Source: Spinacia oleracea (taxonomy: Eukaryota; Streptophyta; Magnoliopsida; Caryophyllales; Amaranthaceae). Taken from it: a DNA stretch of 64,000 nucleotides. The DNA lies in NCBI RefSeq assembly GCF_020520425.1, contig NC_079491.1, forward strand, positions 31,921,449-31,985,448, written 5' to 3'. The position numbers and the translations under genes are program-made. The notes below the pieces were generated by a model that saw only the letters and a list, made by a program, of their open reading frames with translations, made no database searches and had not been told where the DNA came from. Shown one piece after another: positions 11,613-22,757 of this stretch. Each line of letters starts with the position of its first letter. The stretch's first letter is position 1.

Positions 11613-12103
11613 TCCGTATACTCATCATGTCCCCTCTTTAATTTGTTTTGAATATATGGAGTAGAACATTATATTCTCATAACCGTACATCGCACATGAT
11701 AAAATACTACGAAGTATACGGGCTAAAAACAACTTCTAGTTTTTTCGATTCATTTCTAGCCCGTATACTTCGTAGTATTTTATCATGTGTGATGTACGGT
11801 TATGAGAATATAATGTTCTACTCCACATATTCAAAGCTTGTGCGATGTACGGTTATGAGAATATAATGTTCTACTCCATATATTCAAAGCAAATTAAAGA
11901 GGGGACATGATGAGTATACGAACTAGGGGTGAGCAAAAAATCAGGGTACTCTGAATCGGAATCGGAATCTGTTAGGAACCTGCGGTTCCGGAACCGGAAT
12001 CTGTTGTGCAGGTTTCGGTTCCGAGTACCAAATTTGGGAACCTGCTGCAACAGGTTCCGGTTCCGGGTAACAAATTTTTAGAACGGGTACCCTGTTGGGT
12101 TTT
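11432..12103. repeat. Long inverted repeat, about 310-bp arms, about 25-nt loop
   Basis: Left arm about 11,432-11,735 and right arm about 11,760-12,103 are near-perfect inverses. Shared blocks include GTATACTTCGTAGTATTTTA, TGTACGGTTATGAGAATATA and GGTTCCGGTTCCGGGTAACA. The right arm has an extra direct copy of a piece of about 60 bp (11,778-11,830 and 11,840-11,890). The right arm stops abruptly where the LINE starts. Confidence 0.85.
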
Positions 12104-12606
12104 TTGAGGTTTTTCGACCTTGGTCGGCTACTTGCACTATTTCAATGGATTATAGATTATCTAACTTTGGCCATGATCATTTGTGGATTCTTGACTGCCA
12201 TTATGTAAAGTTCTGGTGTTGGCACTCGTCTAAGGATTTTTTATCCTTATCAGAATCAGATATATACCTTCATTTCTTACCTTCCACACTCCTGCTTCGA
12301 CATCAACATACATGGTAAATGCAAGAATAGAAGTTGCTCTTTACCTCAATATTTTAAATATTTATGTAATTTGATTTGCTTTCCTTGTTGGCTATGTAAT
12401 CAACTGGACTGGACCTTGTCACGATACAAGAATTTTATTCTTTTTTGGAACCGGGTCTTAAGATCCGCATTGAAACTGTCTAAGGACTTATGTCCTTCTT
12501 GGAATCGGATTTTTATATCCGCATATGAATTGCCTAAGGATTTCATTCCTTATCAGAATCGGAATTTTAAATCCGAATTGTGCATATATCTTTTTATCAC
12601 AGTTTC

Positions 12607-14500
12607 CATATGAAAGTCTGCTCGTGGAATATTCAAGGTGGTAAACGTGACCAAGCTATAGCTGAACTTGTAAATTTAAAGCTTCAATTTAAACCAGACA
12701 TTTGCTTCATTCTAGAAACTATGACCAGCAATACAAATAGTAAAACAATTGTAAAAGCACTCAATTTCCAAAAGCATCTTATAATCGATCCTTCCAATCA
12801 TTGTGGTGGAATGTGGATCCTTTGGAATGAAGATAATATTAAGATAACTAGCAACACGCTTACTGATAGATGTGCGCATCTAACGGTCTTTCACAAACCA
12901 ACTAGAAACACTTTCTTAGTCACGGGCACCTATTGTCTAGCAAAAGAAATAGATAAAGATGTTTTTTGGGATGTACTTAAAGTTTTTTACGACAATATGC
13001 CACTCCCTTGGCTTTTAATAGGGGACTTTAATGAACTCCTCTCACCCGAGGATAAATTCGGTGGAAATCCAATTTCCTCACAACAATGTCATCGACTTCC
13101 TATCTTCCTGTCCAACCACAATGCATGTGATGTACCATGTCTACAAAGAGCATACTCTTGGAAATCCAACAGAGATGAATATCTCCTAGAACGTGTAGAT
13201 AGAGAAATCATTGACCACCAGTTTTCAAGCTTATTTCCTGATAGTTTTGTCACATATGGCATCTTTTCAATATCAGACCACGCCCCAGTTTTCTTCGACA
13301 CCAAAACTCCCTCCAACCATCAAAATCGGCTTTATAGATTCCTGAATCTATGGACCCTTGATAGTGATTCTCATGCAATCGTTAAGAAATTTTGGAATAC
13401 TAGAAGAACCGGCTCTCGCTTCTTTAGAATTAAAGAAAAGCTTTCCATTATTAAAACAAAACTCCGTGAATGGGCTCGAATGGAAACAACTTTCTTAAAT
13501 TACAGAATAATATGACTTCAGACAAAACTTCTCAATCAACCTTATAACCCAATTCTTCGTGACCATTTACTCCGTATGGTGAAACAAAGAGAAAAATTAC
13601 TTTTATTTGGTCAAAGTACTTGGAAGAAATTCTACAAAAAACAATGGCTCACCCAAGGAGATAGAAATACACATTTTTTCCACCAAAGAGTCAAAAATCA
13701 ATGTGCGAGAAACACAATCTATAGGCTTCAAAATGACTTAGGTCAATGGGACACTAATCCAACTACATTGTCTAATTCATTACTCGACGCTTTCAAAAAT
13801 CAATTCACTTCTTCGTCACCCCAGGGAGGATTTTTTTATTTGTCTTTCCTCCCTACCTTCGTGTCTCAACAAGATCAAGAAAATTTACTCCTTCCCTTCA
13901 CTGACGAAGAAATTAAAGACGCCTTCTTTGATATGAACCCACTCAAATCCCCAGGTTCTAATGGGTTCGGACCCAAAATTTTCCAAGCCTATTGGCCCAT
14001 AGTTGGTCAAGAAGTTACCACAGCAGTTAAAAGTTTCTTCTACCATGGAAAACTTCCGCATGCTCTTAACCACACTATCATTGCTTTAATTCCGAAAAAT
14101 GATAATCCGGAAAATCCAAACCATTTCAGACCAATTAGTCTTTGGAACACCCTTTATAAGGCCATATCCAAACTCTTGGTTAATAGATTACGCCCTATTC
14201 TCCAAGAACATATTAGCCCCTTTCAAAATGCTTTCACTCCCGAACGTTCCATACACGACAATCTACTAATAGTACAAGAAATTCTAAATACCTTCCAAAA
14301 ATCCAAATCTAAAATTGGTTGGTGTGCCCTTAAATTAGACATGGAAAAGGCTTATGGTAGGATAGAATGAGATTTTTTGTGGTCAACCCTTACCGCCTTT
14401 GGTTTTCCAAACCAATGGATCCAGTGGGTAAAGGCATGTGTCACTACAGTCTCCTACTCGCTCAAAATAAACGGATCAACTACAGAACATTTTACCCCTT
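12607..14500 (+). pseudogene. LINE ORF2, 5' part: endonuclease and start of RT
   Basis: Starts MKVCSWNIQGGKRDQAI. APE-type endonuclease motifs follow: PDICFILET (catalytic Glu), LLIGDFNELLSPEDKFGG, and ISDHAPVF near the end of the domain. After a stop at 13,513-13,515 the frame continues with WLTQGDRNTHFFHQR and the RT fingers: NPLKSPGSNGFGPKIFQ, ALIPKNDNP and HFRPISLWNTLYK. A second stop lies at 14,368 (after YGRIE). Both stops end the ORF prematurely, so the copy is dead. It would have nicked target DNA and reverse-transcribed its own RNA. Confidence 0.85.
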
Positions 14501-14509
14501 CACTAGTAG

Positions 14510-14975
14510 AAAAAACCCTTGTTGCAGCGGGCTTTTAGACCCCTGTTGCAGCGTACATTGTATGCTGCAACTGGGGGGCCTGCAACAAGTATTGACTTGT
14601 TGCAGCGTACAATGTACGCTGCGAAAAGTACTTTTTTGCAGCGTACATTTGCATGTACGCTGCAACAAGTGTGTAAAATTAGGCAAAAATCAAGACTTGT
14701 TGCAGCGTACAAAATGATGTACGCTGCAACAGACTGGTTTGTTGCAGCGGGCTTTTATTTGTACGCTGCAACAAACCAGTCTGTTGCAGCGTACAAATAA
14801 AAGCCCGCTGCAACAAACCAGTCTGTTGCAGCGTACAAATAAAAGCCCGCTGCAACAAACCAGTCTGTTGCAGCGTACATCATTTTGTACGCTGCAACAA
14901 GTCTTGATTTTTGCCTAATTTTACACACTTGTTGCAGCGAACAAGTATATGCCCCCTGCAACAAAGCTGTGCTTT
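14510..14975. repeat. Left subterminal array of the CACTA element
   Basis: Many direct and inverted copies of TTGCAGCGTACA and GCAGCGGGCTTTT, several arranged as perfect palindromes (for example GCAGCGTACAATGTACGCTGC). In CACTA elements such arrays bind the TNPA-type protein. That role here is by analogy. Confidence 0.85.
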
Positions 14976-16502
14976 TGGCGGGAAAATTTTAGTTTTATTT
15001 ATCTATACCTAGGGTGTCTTACACCAAATATAGGAACCTGTCAACAACAATAAATAAAATATCGCAACCTGTAGATCAACAAATATAAAAAATAATAACT
15101 GGTGTTTTGTATACATATATATATATCCCAAAACCAAAGTGCACGTACTACATTCAAATATACGTTCCAATTTCAATGTACGCATACATTTTAATGTAAA
15201 CGATTGTTCTATAACAACTAAACCACCTCGATCAAGCGCGCTCAAGCCAATAGTAAATACTTGCGGGTAAAACACTTATCCCGTTGCTCACGAACCACAT
15301 CAATTTCCTCACTAGTATAGGCGCATTCCTCGGAGTGTAGACCTTTACAAAAACAGAAATTTCAACTAAGCATTAGATTAAATTCAAATTAAATATCACA
15401 CTTTAACATTCAAGCAACTAATAACAATGTCCTAATAGCTATTACAAATAGTGCTTTGAAGTGGTATAGTTAAGAAGAAAAACCTTTATTTAGCAGTGCG
15501 TCATTTCAGAAACATAGATGATTTGTTCAACTCCGAAATAAAGCAGTACTTGAGCAGCATCACAAACAAGCTTCTCCTTGCCCCTCTTAAAATCATCAAA
15601 ACATCAGTTCTTCTCCAGGCACAGGAAAAGTGCTAGGCACAGAAACGAATGCTTGCCTTCCATGCTGCATAGAAGTTAATACATTTGGTGATCTACATAC
15701 ATGGAGCGAATATGTTATTCAAACAACCATTAAGAGGGTGATCCCTCTCTTCCTGTCACTTCTTAGGTATAAGGGATATTCATATATGTGGATCTCAACA
15801 GCTTCACAAAACATTTGATAGCAAACCTGTTTATAAGATTGAAATTTGGGTCCTATTTTCTGAACAAAATAAGTTACAGACTTACAGGTTGTTATAACTC
15901 TTTATAAATACTTAATTCTTGAATTGTCATGTTCCCACAACTCCACCCTAACTAGTGATAAATCCAAACTAATGAGCCACAGAAAACATATACAGATACC
16001 TATCACCTATACCCAAGCTAGTTAACATTGTTAAAAACTACTATAAAGTACACAATGTCTATCGAAGCTTCTAATCCTCGCAACGATCACTTGTCAACTA
16101 ATGATGCAATGTTGGGAAATCAAAAGCTTTGTGGAAGAAGTGACTCAAATAAAGCAAATAGAAGTGGTTCGAGTAAGAATTGGATGATGAGTTGGACCAA
16201 ATCTACATGTGTGTGTGTGTGTGTGGGAGTGGGGGGGGTGGGGTGGGCGGGGAGGGGGGGGGGGGTGAGACCCTGATGGCATTATGACTGGGGTGTAGTT
16301 TTCTGGGTCAGTTTTCCCTGCCCAGCAAGAGCATACAAGTTTAGTTTACTGATACAAAACCCTTTCTTCAAACAAAATAAACATACAATGGAATACCTTT
16401 ACGAAAAGTGCTTGCCTACCATACCTCTATAAAACAATTGCCTAGCTCCTAGTATTTAAAAGTGAATCCAAAAGCACAAAATAACCAAGGCCTGAAGTAA
16501 AC
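14976..16502. other. CACTA core without recognised genes
   Basis: No transposase or host exon was recognised. Short ORFs here look random. Confidence 0.4.
16208..16266 (+). repeat. GT-repeat followed by G-rich tract
   Basis: A (TG)n run passes into a very G-rich tract of about 40 bases with several runs of four or more G. Confidence 0.8.
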
Positions 16503-16640
16503 TCAACCAAGTCCAAACCTTTCAGTAGTATCCAATTTGGATCTTAAATCAGCTATTTCAGCCTCAGCAACAGAGAGACGCCGTTGGCAAGCCGCCTCAG
16601 CTTCATTAGCAGCTTTTATCCTCAGCTTCAACTAGTTTAG
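16503..16640 (-). pseudogene. Captured last exon, coiled-coil tail of the B3 gene (probable)
   Basis: The minus strand reads ANEAEAACQRRLSVAEAEIA, then DLRSKLDTTERFGLG and TGA at 16,503-16,505. It is Ala/Glu-rich with a heptad pattern typical of a coiled coil. One base seems out of frame near the exon start, after LVEAEDK. It lies downstream of the B3 exon on the same strand, so it is probably the end of the same captured gene. That link is inference. Confidence 0.45.
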
Positions 16641-18320
16641 TGATTTGATTCTAGAAGAGGTAGACTGTGGACAGATACAAGAAGATAGAATAGATCACAT
16701 AGTAAGTAGAGGCACGGGAAGATATGTCAGACTACATTTACACAAACAAAGAGTTGGAGAAGTGAATTTATCACAACAGAACTAGAGTACAGAGGAATAT
16801 CAAATCAACAGTTGTCTGATTTTTTTTAACTTTAACAGGAAAAAAAACAGTGGAACGGTTTTATCCATGAAATTCCTTTTAACATAAAAGTTTGTGGCAT
16901 GAGCCTTAGATGTGCGTAAATAGATTGAAATTAGTATGTCCACCCTCCTCTCATCTCAAACAAAACCCATAAAGGCAAGAGTCCGCAAGACAAATTCTGG
17001 GCTTGGCTTGTAACTGAGTCCCTGGCCATCACTCTGGTTCTTCTCTAACTTACACTGAACACCAATTATACTTTTTCCAAAAAAGACTTGCTCCATCATC
17101 TGCATCTCTTACATAGTCAAGCGCATTTTTCAATCTCAAAACTGGACTCATTTCAGCTTTTAGTTACAGGGGATGAGGGTCTAAAACTCAAGTCTCTCAA
17201 AGGAAAAAACCCGTCAATTTATCAGAGAATATAGGAGACAGCAGCACAAGTATCTAAACCAAAAAGAAAGTGATTGCTAGATACCAGGAAACGTTGTATT
17301 CATCTGGGTCTCTACGGTACGCACAATACCAAGCTGCTCAACGTAGTTTCCTAGGACTATCAATGCTCTAGTGGAAGCAATTATAATTTTATAATTCCGG
17401 TCACCAATACACCATTGTAACATACTACTAGAAAGACCTATCCTAGAGGTAGCTTCTCGGCATATATTGCATAAGTACTACATAGGAGAGTTGGAAGTGT
17501 GGAACCACTGATCAGAGAGTGATTTGAACCCCTCTCGAACATGAAACTGCAGTTCATCTAATACAGTATATAAATAATCAATATCCAGTTTGCAGTGAAT
17601 CAGTGATCACTACAAGACCTTGAAAAACTGAAAATAATAATACTAGCCAGACTATGGGACTAGTATTATGAAAGCTGAAACTTTGGAAAGGCATAAATAC
17701 GACAATACCTCAAACGCTAAATCAAAGTGCAGCTAGCTGAAAGGTGGTTCAGATGTTTATGCTAAGACATGTGTTTGGGACGGATAAAAATTAGGAATTG
17801 AAAAGACTTTTCGCTCAATCAACAACCCTCGATGTTGTCAGTTACGCTTAAGTTAGGAATGCATATTCACTCAAAGTTAAGAATAAAAGTTGCGTTGGAT
17901 TGCTTGGCCACTATTTTCAAGCTTCGGTCTACCCCTTAACAACAATATGCTAACATCCACATCTATAACCCACTGCACGAAATCATTTGTATTCATATAA
18001 TTACTTGAAAGTGGAATAGAACTATTAGATGACCATAAAGAATTCTGCAAGGAATAAAAAATGACAGATAATAGTAAGCCTGGCCTAGCTGAAACATATC
18101 AATTTTTGTTTTAACGTATCAAAGTATGGCTGATTTCAAAATATAAACTTGATCAATTGAATTCCCCCGAAGTAAAGCAGAATCCTAACATTTACCCTTA
18201 TCCTTATATCAGTCAGTCCATGAACAATAACATATACTAGTATTAAAGAACACTTCAATGTGCAGGACCAAGAAGAAAATAAATGCAAACTAAAGATAAC
18301 AAAGTTTTATCAAAAACTAC

Positions 18321-18545
18321 CTTAAATTTGGCAGGTTCAACTAGTTGAAAAACAACAGTATCTCCTTCCAATTTCAGAACTATGGCAAACCTTTTCCACC
18401 CACCACTGAGTCCACGATATTGAGGCAGATAATTGTCTTCGTATTGTTCTCCAGTATCTGTCTCGAGTATTATAACAGTACGGTTTTTTACTGGTATATG
18501 CGCCCTTCAAAAGGGTGGAGGAAGTCTCTGTGACTCCACCAAATG
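18321..18545 (-). pseudogene. Captured B3-domain exon in the CACTA element
   Basis: On the minus strand: HIPVKNRTVIILETDTGEQY, then YLPQYRGLSGGWKRFAIVLK, then LEGDTVVFQLVEPAKFK, ending at a GT donor (18,320-18,319). This is the C-terminal half of a plant B3 DNA-binding domain of the At3g19184/Os06g0194400 type (GLSGGW and GD.VVFQL.EP.KFK). A 1-nt frameshift at the GGG near 18,504 and no visible N-terminal half mark it as a fragment. It differs from the resident B3-like gene at 22.7-26 kb. Confidence 0.7.
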
Positions 18546-19134
18546 AACCAAGTAAGAAAACACCTCAAAATAAGCATATTAATTTCATCAGAATAATATA
18601 TAGTTTGTCACATTTGGCTAATGAAAAGGCCTAAAACATGAAACATGAAATTACTTAAATTGGATTGCTTTAGATTCAAAAAAGGACTGACATTCAAGAA
18701 TGGAGGGAGTAGTTTTTCACATTTGCCTAATGAAAGAGCCTAAAACATGATTTGAGGTACTAACCAAGATGAAACCACCAGAAACATTCGATTTTACATC
18801 ACTTTTACGGTAGTCGGATGTTCAACATTTATCTTTGAGTGAATTTTTCTAGCATGAACAGAATTATATTTCCTTAATCAGGGATTATTACAATATTTTT
18901 CTCATCAAGAAAATCAAATTAATTGATATATCTCTGTTTAAATTACATACGAAGATCAAGATTCAAGAATTTGCAAAATTTCATCATTTAAAACAAAAGA
19001 AATCATAACCCACCCGAGATAAACGTATGTATTTTCTCCTAATCTTGTCAGCCAACAATTTCTTTGGCTTTCTCTGCAAAAATGAAAAATGAACAAACCC
19101 TAATTTTGAAAACGAAAATAAAAAGGGACAGGGG

Positions 19135-19455
19135 AGAAAGTTACTTGCCGCAGCGAGGATTGACGGAGAACAGGGTTCGCGAACCGGCCGAGCAAAGAAG
19201 CTTAGTTTTCCGAGCAGGGAATCACTTCGCCGGTTGTTTTTTCGAGCAGGGAATACCTTTTGCGGGGGTTTTTCGAGCAGGGAACCACCGGTGAGAGGTG
19301 AGGAAATTAAATAGACTCTTGCTAGAGTACCACCGGCGACGGGCGAGACCACGCGGCGACGACCACTGGTGAGAACCACCGGCGAGACGCAGGGTAAGCC
19401 GAGAGAAGAAGAAGGGAGTAATGAGAGTGGGATATTCGCTGCGAAATTGGTCATG
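19135..19455. other. GC-rich CACTA segment, possible captured 5' region
   Basis: Markedly GC-richer than its surroundings, with CCACCGGCGA-type repeats. Being upstream of the B3 exon on the minus strand, it could be the captured promoter or 5' UTR. ORFs on both strands here are not convincing. Confidence 0.3.
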
Positions 19456-19509
19456 AGGTTTGAGGTAGAAATGTTTGGTCTGAGTTAAAGTTGCAGCGAA
19501 AAAAATTAC

Positions 19510-19735
19510 AAATATGTTATTGCAGGGGGCTTTTACCATGTACGCTGCAAAATAAAAGGTCTATTGCAGGGGGCTTTTACTGTGTACGCTGCAAAAATCT
19601 CTTTTGCAGGGGGCAATTAATTTGTACGCTGCAACAACCCTTTAAAGGGTTTGACCCGCGTTGACCGACTGGTTGTTGAAGCGTATTAATACTTGTACGC
19701 TGCAACAAGGGGGTTGCAACAGGGGTTTTTTCTAC
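19510..19735. repeat. Right subterminal array of the CACTA element
   Basis: Copies of TTGCAGGGGGCTTTTAC and TGTACGCTGCAA mirror the left array, but more sparsely. Confidence 0.8.
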
Positions 19736-19740
19736 TAGTG

Positions 19741-21840
19741 CTTCCAGAGGTATTCGTCAAGGAGATCCGTTATCTCCCTACCTATTCATTTTATGCATGG
19801 AAGTTTTTATAATCATGTTAACTAATAATAGTACAAACCCAAAGAAAGGTATAGGCATCTGCTTAGCCCCCCACGCTCAAAAAGTTATGTGTCTACTTTT
19901 TGCAGATGATAGCTTAATATTCGTTAAAGCTACATCCTCTTCCTGTAACCTACTCAAAACAATTATCAACGAATTTTGCTCATCTCAGGGCAATTAGTCA
20001 ATTTTCATAAATCCGCAATTGTTTTCTCCAAACAGATTCAAACCCATAGAAGAGATAGTATAGCTAGCTCTTTTGCTATGACCAAATCTATGTCTCTAGG
20101 TAGATATTTAGGTGCATACTTCTCTTGGTATAAACCAACAAAAGCTGATTACAACAACATAATGCTTAAGAATGAAACTAGAATTAACTCATGGCATGCA
20201 AATTACCTCTCCAAAGCAGGAAGAGCCATCCTCATCCAAAGTAATCTCGAGGCTTTACCAGCATATGTATGTTCTTCCTTTCTCCTCCCACAAAAAAATA
20301 TGTACTCAACTTGATGCGGTTCATAGACATTTCTTTTGGAAATTAACAAACAGCAAATTCTTCTTACACACCTGCCTGGAATAAAATTTGTCAACCCAAA
20401 AGTCAAGGGGGTTTGGGCCTGCGTAGAACCAGGCCTCTAAACCGTTCTTTTCTTGCTAAACTAGGTTGGAAAATCCTTCGAAAATAGCCTTTGGGTCTCT
20501 ATTATTAAAAAAAATATCTTCAGAACACTTCCTTCTTTCTTTATAAGCCTAAGCAAAAAGACTCGCTAATTTGGCATAGTATTTTAAATCAAAGAGAAAT
20601 CTTGAGAAAAGGGATTCGTTGGAAAATTGGCAACAGTAAGTCTATTAATTTCTGGCTTGACAATTGGGCCATTCAGGATAATCTCATGAATTATTGTGAT
20701 CGTACCATAGAAACTATTGATTGCAATCTACTAGTCTCAGATTTCATTCTCCCATCCAGTGAATGGAATTTGCCTAAACTATCAACCACCTTACCTCCAA
20801 AGATGGTTCTAAAAATTCAAGGTCTTCCAATACCCTTAAATGATATGGAGGACACCCCGATATGGGGTGCTACTTCTTCAGGAAACTTCTCAGTCAAATC
20901 AGCAACTTGGATTGCCCATGATATCCAAGAAAACTCTCAGAAATGGGAATTTCATTTGATTTGGAAACTTGATATCCCTCCAAAGCTTGCAATATTTTCG
21001 TAGCAAATTTGTCACAAAAGCATCCCGGTTAGAGATATTTTACATAAGAGAAATATTCTTCCTTTTAACGTTTGCCCACTTAGTGAAACTTACATAGAAA
21101 CAGTTAACCATCTTTTCCTTCAATGCCCATCTTCTAAGAAAATTTGGGATCTCAATCTCACTAAAAGTTGGTTGAATTTTGCCATCACTCAACACGTTTT
21201 CTTTGATACTATTCAGTATCTAAGAAAATTTTGGTCTCTGGAAGGAAAGAAATGATTGCATTTTCAATAGTGCAATTTTCAATTATTACCGAGTGTTTTT
21301 TAAGGCTAACTCGACTTTTCATGAATGGCAATTTAGATTGCAAATTGATCATCAGCTACTCAAGGGTACCCCTCTCACTTCACACACTCACACAACTACA
21401 CTTCCTCCTCCTCCGGTGATGGTTCATTGGTATCCCCCTCCATTGGATACCTTCAAACTTAACTTTGATGGTTCTTGTAAATCTTCTTCAGCAGCAGCAG
21501 GAATCATTATCAGAGACAACATTGGTCAAACTATTATGGCCAATACCTACAATCTTGGTCATTTTCAAGCCTTTATGGCCTTAGCTAGTGCTCTTCACAA
21601 AGGTATCCAAGAAGCCAAGCGACTCAATATCAGAAGACTATACATTGAAGGTGACAACCTTTTCATCATCAACTCAGTTAAAGGAATATGGTCAACTCCA
21701 TGGAAGCTTCACAACATCATGACATAAAAAGTCTCCTCCTCACTTTCGACATATGGGAAATCAAGCATATTTTCAGAGAAGCAAATAGATCAGCCGACTG
21801 AATTGCAAATGTTGGACATCTTATTAGTGACAAAATATTT
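19741..21840 (+). pseudogene. LINE ORF2, 3' part: RT palm, zf-RVT, RNase H
   Basis: Resumes with RGIRQGDPLSPYLFILCMEV and the RT active site LLFADDSLIFVKA. Then come LVNFHKSAIVFSK, LGRYLGAYFSWYK, SKAGRAILIQSNLEALPAY, GIRWKIGNSKSINFWLDNW and the zinc-binding zf-RVT block (CPLSETYIETVNHLFLQCP). A plant-type RNase H domain starts KLNFDGSCKSS and has LYIEGDN. Frameshifts near 19,990 and 20,300, and stops near 20,480, 21,001 and 21,253, inactivate it. The Glu expected in the second RNase H motif appears to be missing (FQAFMALASAL). Confidence 0.85.
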
Positions 21841-21935
21841 ATAGACTCTTGTAATAGCCCGCAATTACTTTATATTATTAGCAGTGATTACTATTCTTAC
21901 CTTTTAATTTTTTTTTTTTTTTTTTTTTTTTATGA

Positions 21936-22757
21936 TACTCCGTACTTCATGGATAATGCCATTGATTGCTCTTTCACTTACAATTGCTCTTTCTACTTGC
22001 CCAAACAAAATAAAAAAAATCAGCAGTAAGTAAGAGCATCAAGCATCTCTATTCCAAAAATACCACACAAAAGAATCAAATTTATGGCACACAGTGGTGC
22101 AAATAAATCCTTTTTCAATCTCACTCCTCCAAAATGGTTTCCAAATAAGGGTTTTTGAGATGCAGCATGCAAAAATTATGATCCATAAAAGCTTCTATGA
22201 ACAAGACGCCAGTCAATCGACATGAAATTCAGTTCAAATGATCTGCAGGTAAACCTCTGATATATAACCTACTCGAACCACATAAACCCTTTTTAGGGTT
22301 CATGTTCATGTGATTAACCTGCAATTTCCTGCTTTTACACAGGGATTTTTTTTTTTGTCCTTTCAACCAAGATCTGCCCATTTTTCTGAGGTAATTTCAT
22401 CTGATCATCACCTCTTCATCTAATTCTTTTTTGTAGATATGAATTTCATACCAATTGCAATTCAATCTGTAAAAACTTGAATGATTCCGACCTCATATTT
22501 GGGATAGGCTCAAAATATTATCCAAACTAGAAATTCATGCTATTAATTCCCAGAAAACATGAAAAACAACATAATTAAAGCAGAGATTGTGTGTTTATGT
22601 TGCCCAGACTGCGATAATTGTTTGTGTTTCTTTTTCGTCGGAGGTTTATGAATCTCGAGGACATAAACTTGAAAAGAGCTCTTAATCATATAAACGCAGG
22701 CATCTTGTTGTATTTGGTAGTTTAAGAGCTTGGAGCTTCTTCCTTTTTAATGATTGC
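21936..22757. other. Spacer downstream of the B3-like gene
   Basis: No gene recognised. It probably includes the 3' UTR of the minus-strand B3-like gene. Confidence 0.4.

Larger units (their letters stand above)
14501..19740. mobile_element. CACTA (En/Spm-type) element, non-autonomous
   Basis: Termini are CACTAGTAGAAAAAACCC and its inverse GGGTTTTTTCTACTAGTG, with the 3-bp target duplication CTT at 14,498-14,500 and 19,741-19,743. Both ends carry dense subterminal arrays of TTGCAGCGTACA. I found no TNPA/TNPD-type transposase in the 4.5-kb core. It holds degraded exons of a host B3 gene on the minus strand, so it must be mobilised in trans. It cuts the LINE ORF2 between codons for the RT thumb and palm. 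Confidence 0.9.
12104..21935 (+). mobile_element. L1-type LINE, interrupted by a CACTA element
   Basis: The element carries an endonuclease-RT-RNase H ORF2 (12,607-14,500 and 19,741-21,840) and ends near a run of about 24 T (21,907-21,930). No ORF1 was recognised in the short 5' part. The CACTA element at 14,501-19,740 splits the RT domain. The 5' boundary is taken where the inverted repeat breaks off, so it is approximate. Confidence 0.7.

Noticed and set aside
14492-14964. Overlapping ORFs on both strands with Cys/Ala-rich products
   Set aside because: They are translations of the CACTA subterminal TTGCAGCGTACA array; repeats, not genes.
19064-19539. ORFs on both strands of the GC-rich CACTA segment
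   Set aside because: GC-rich DNA gives long chance ORFs; no domain, and both strands are equally open.
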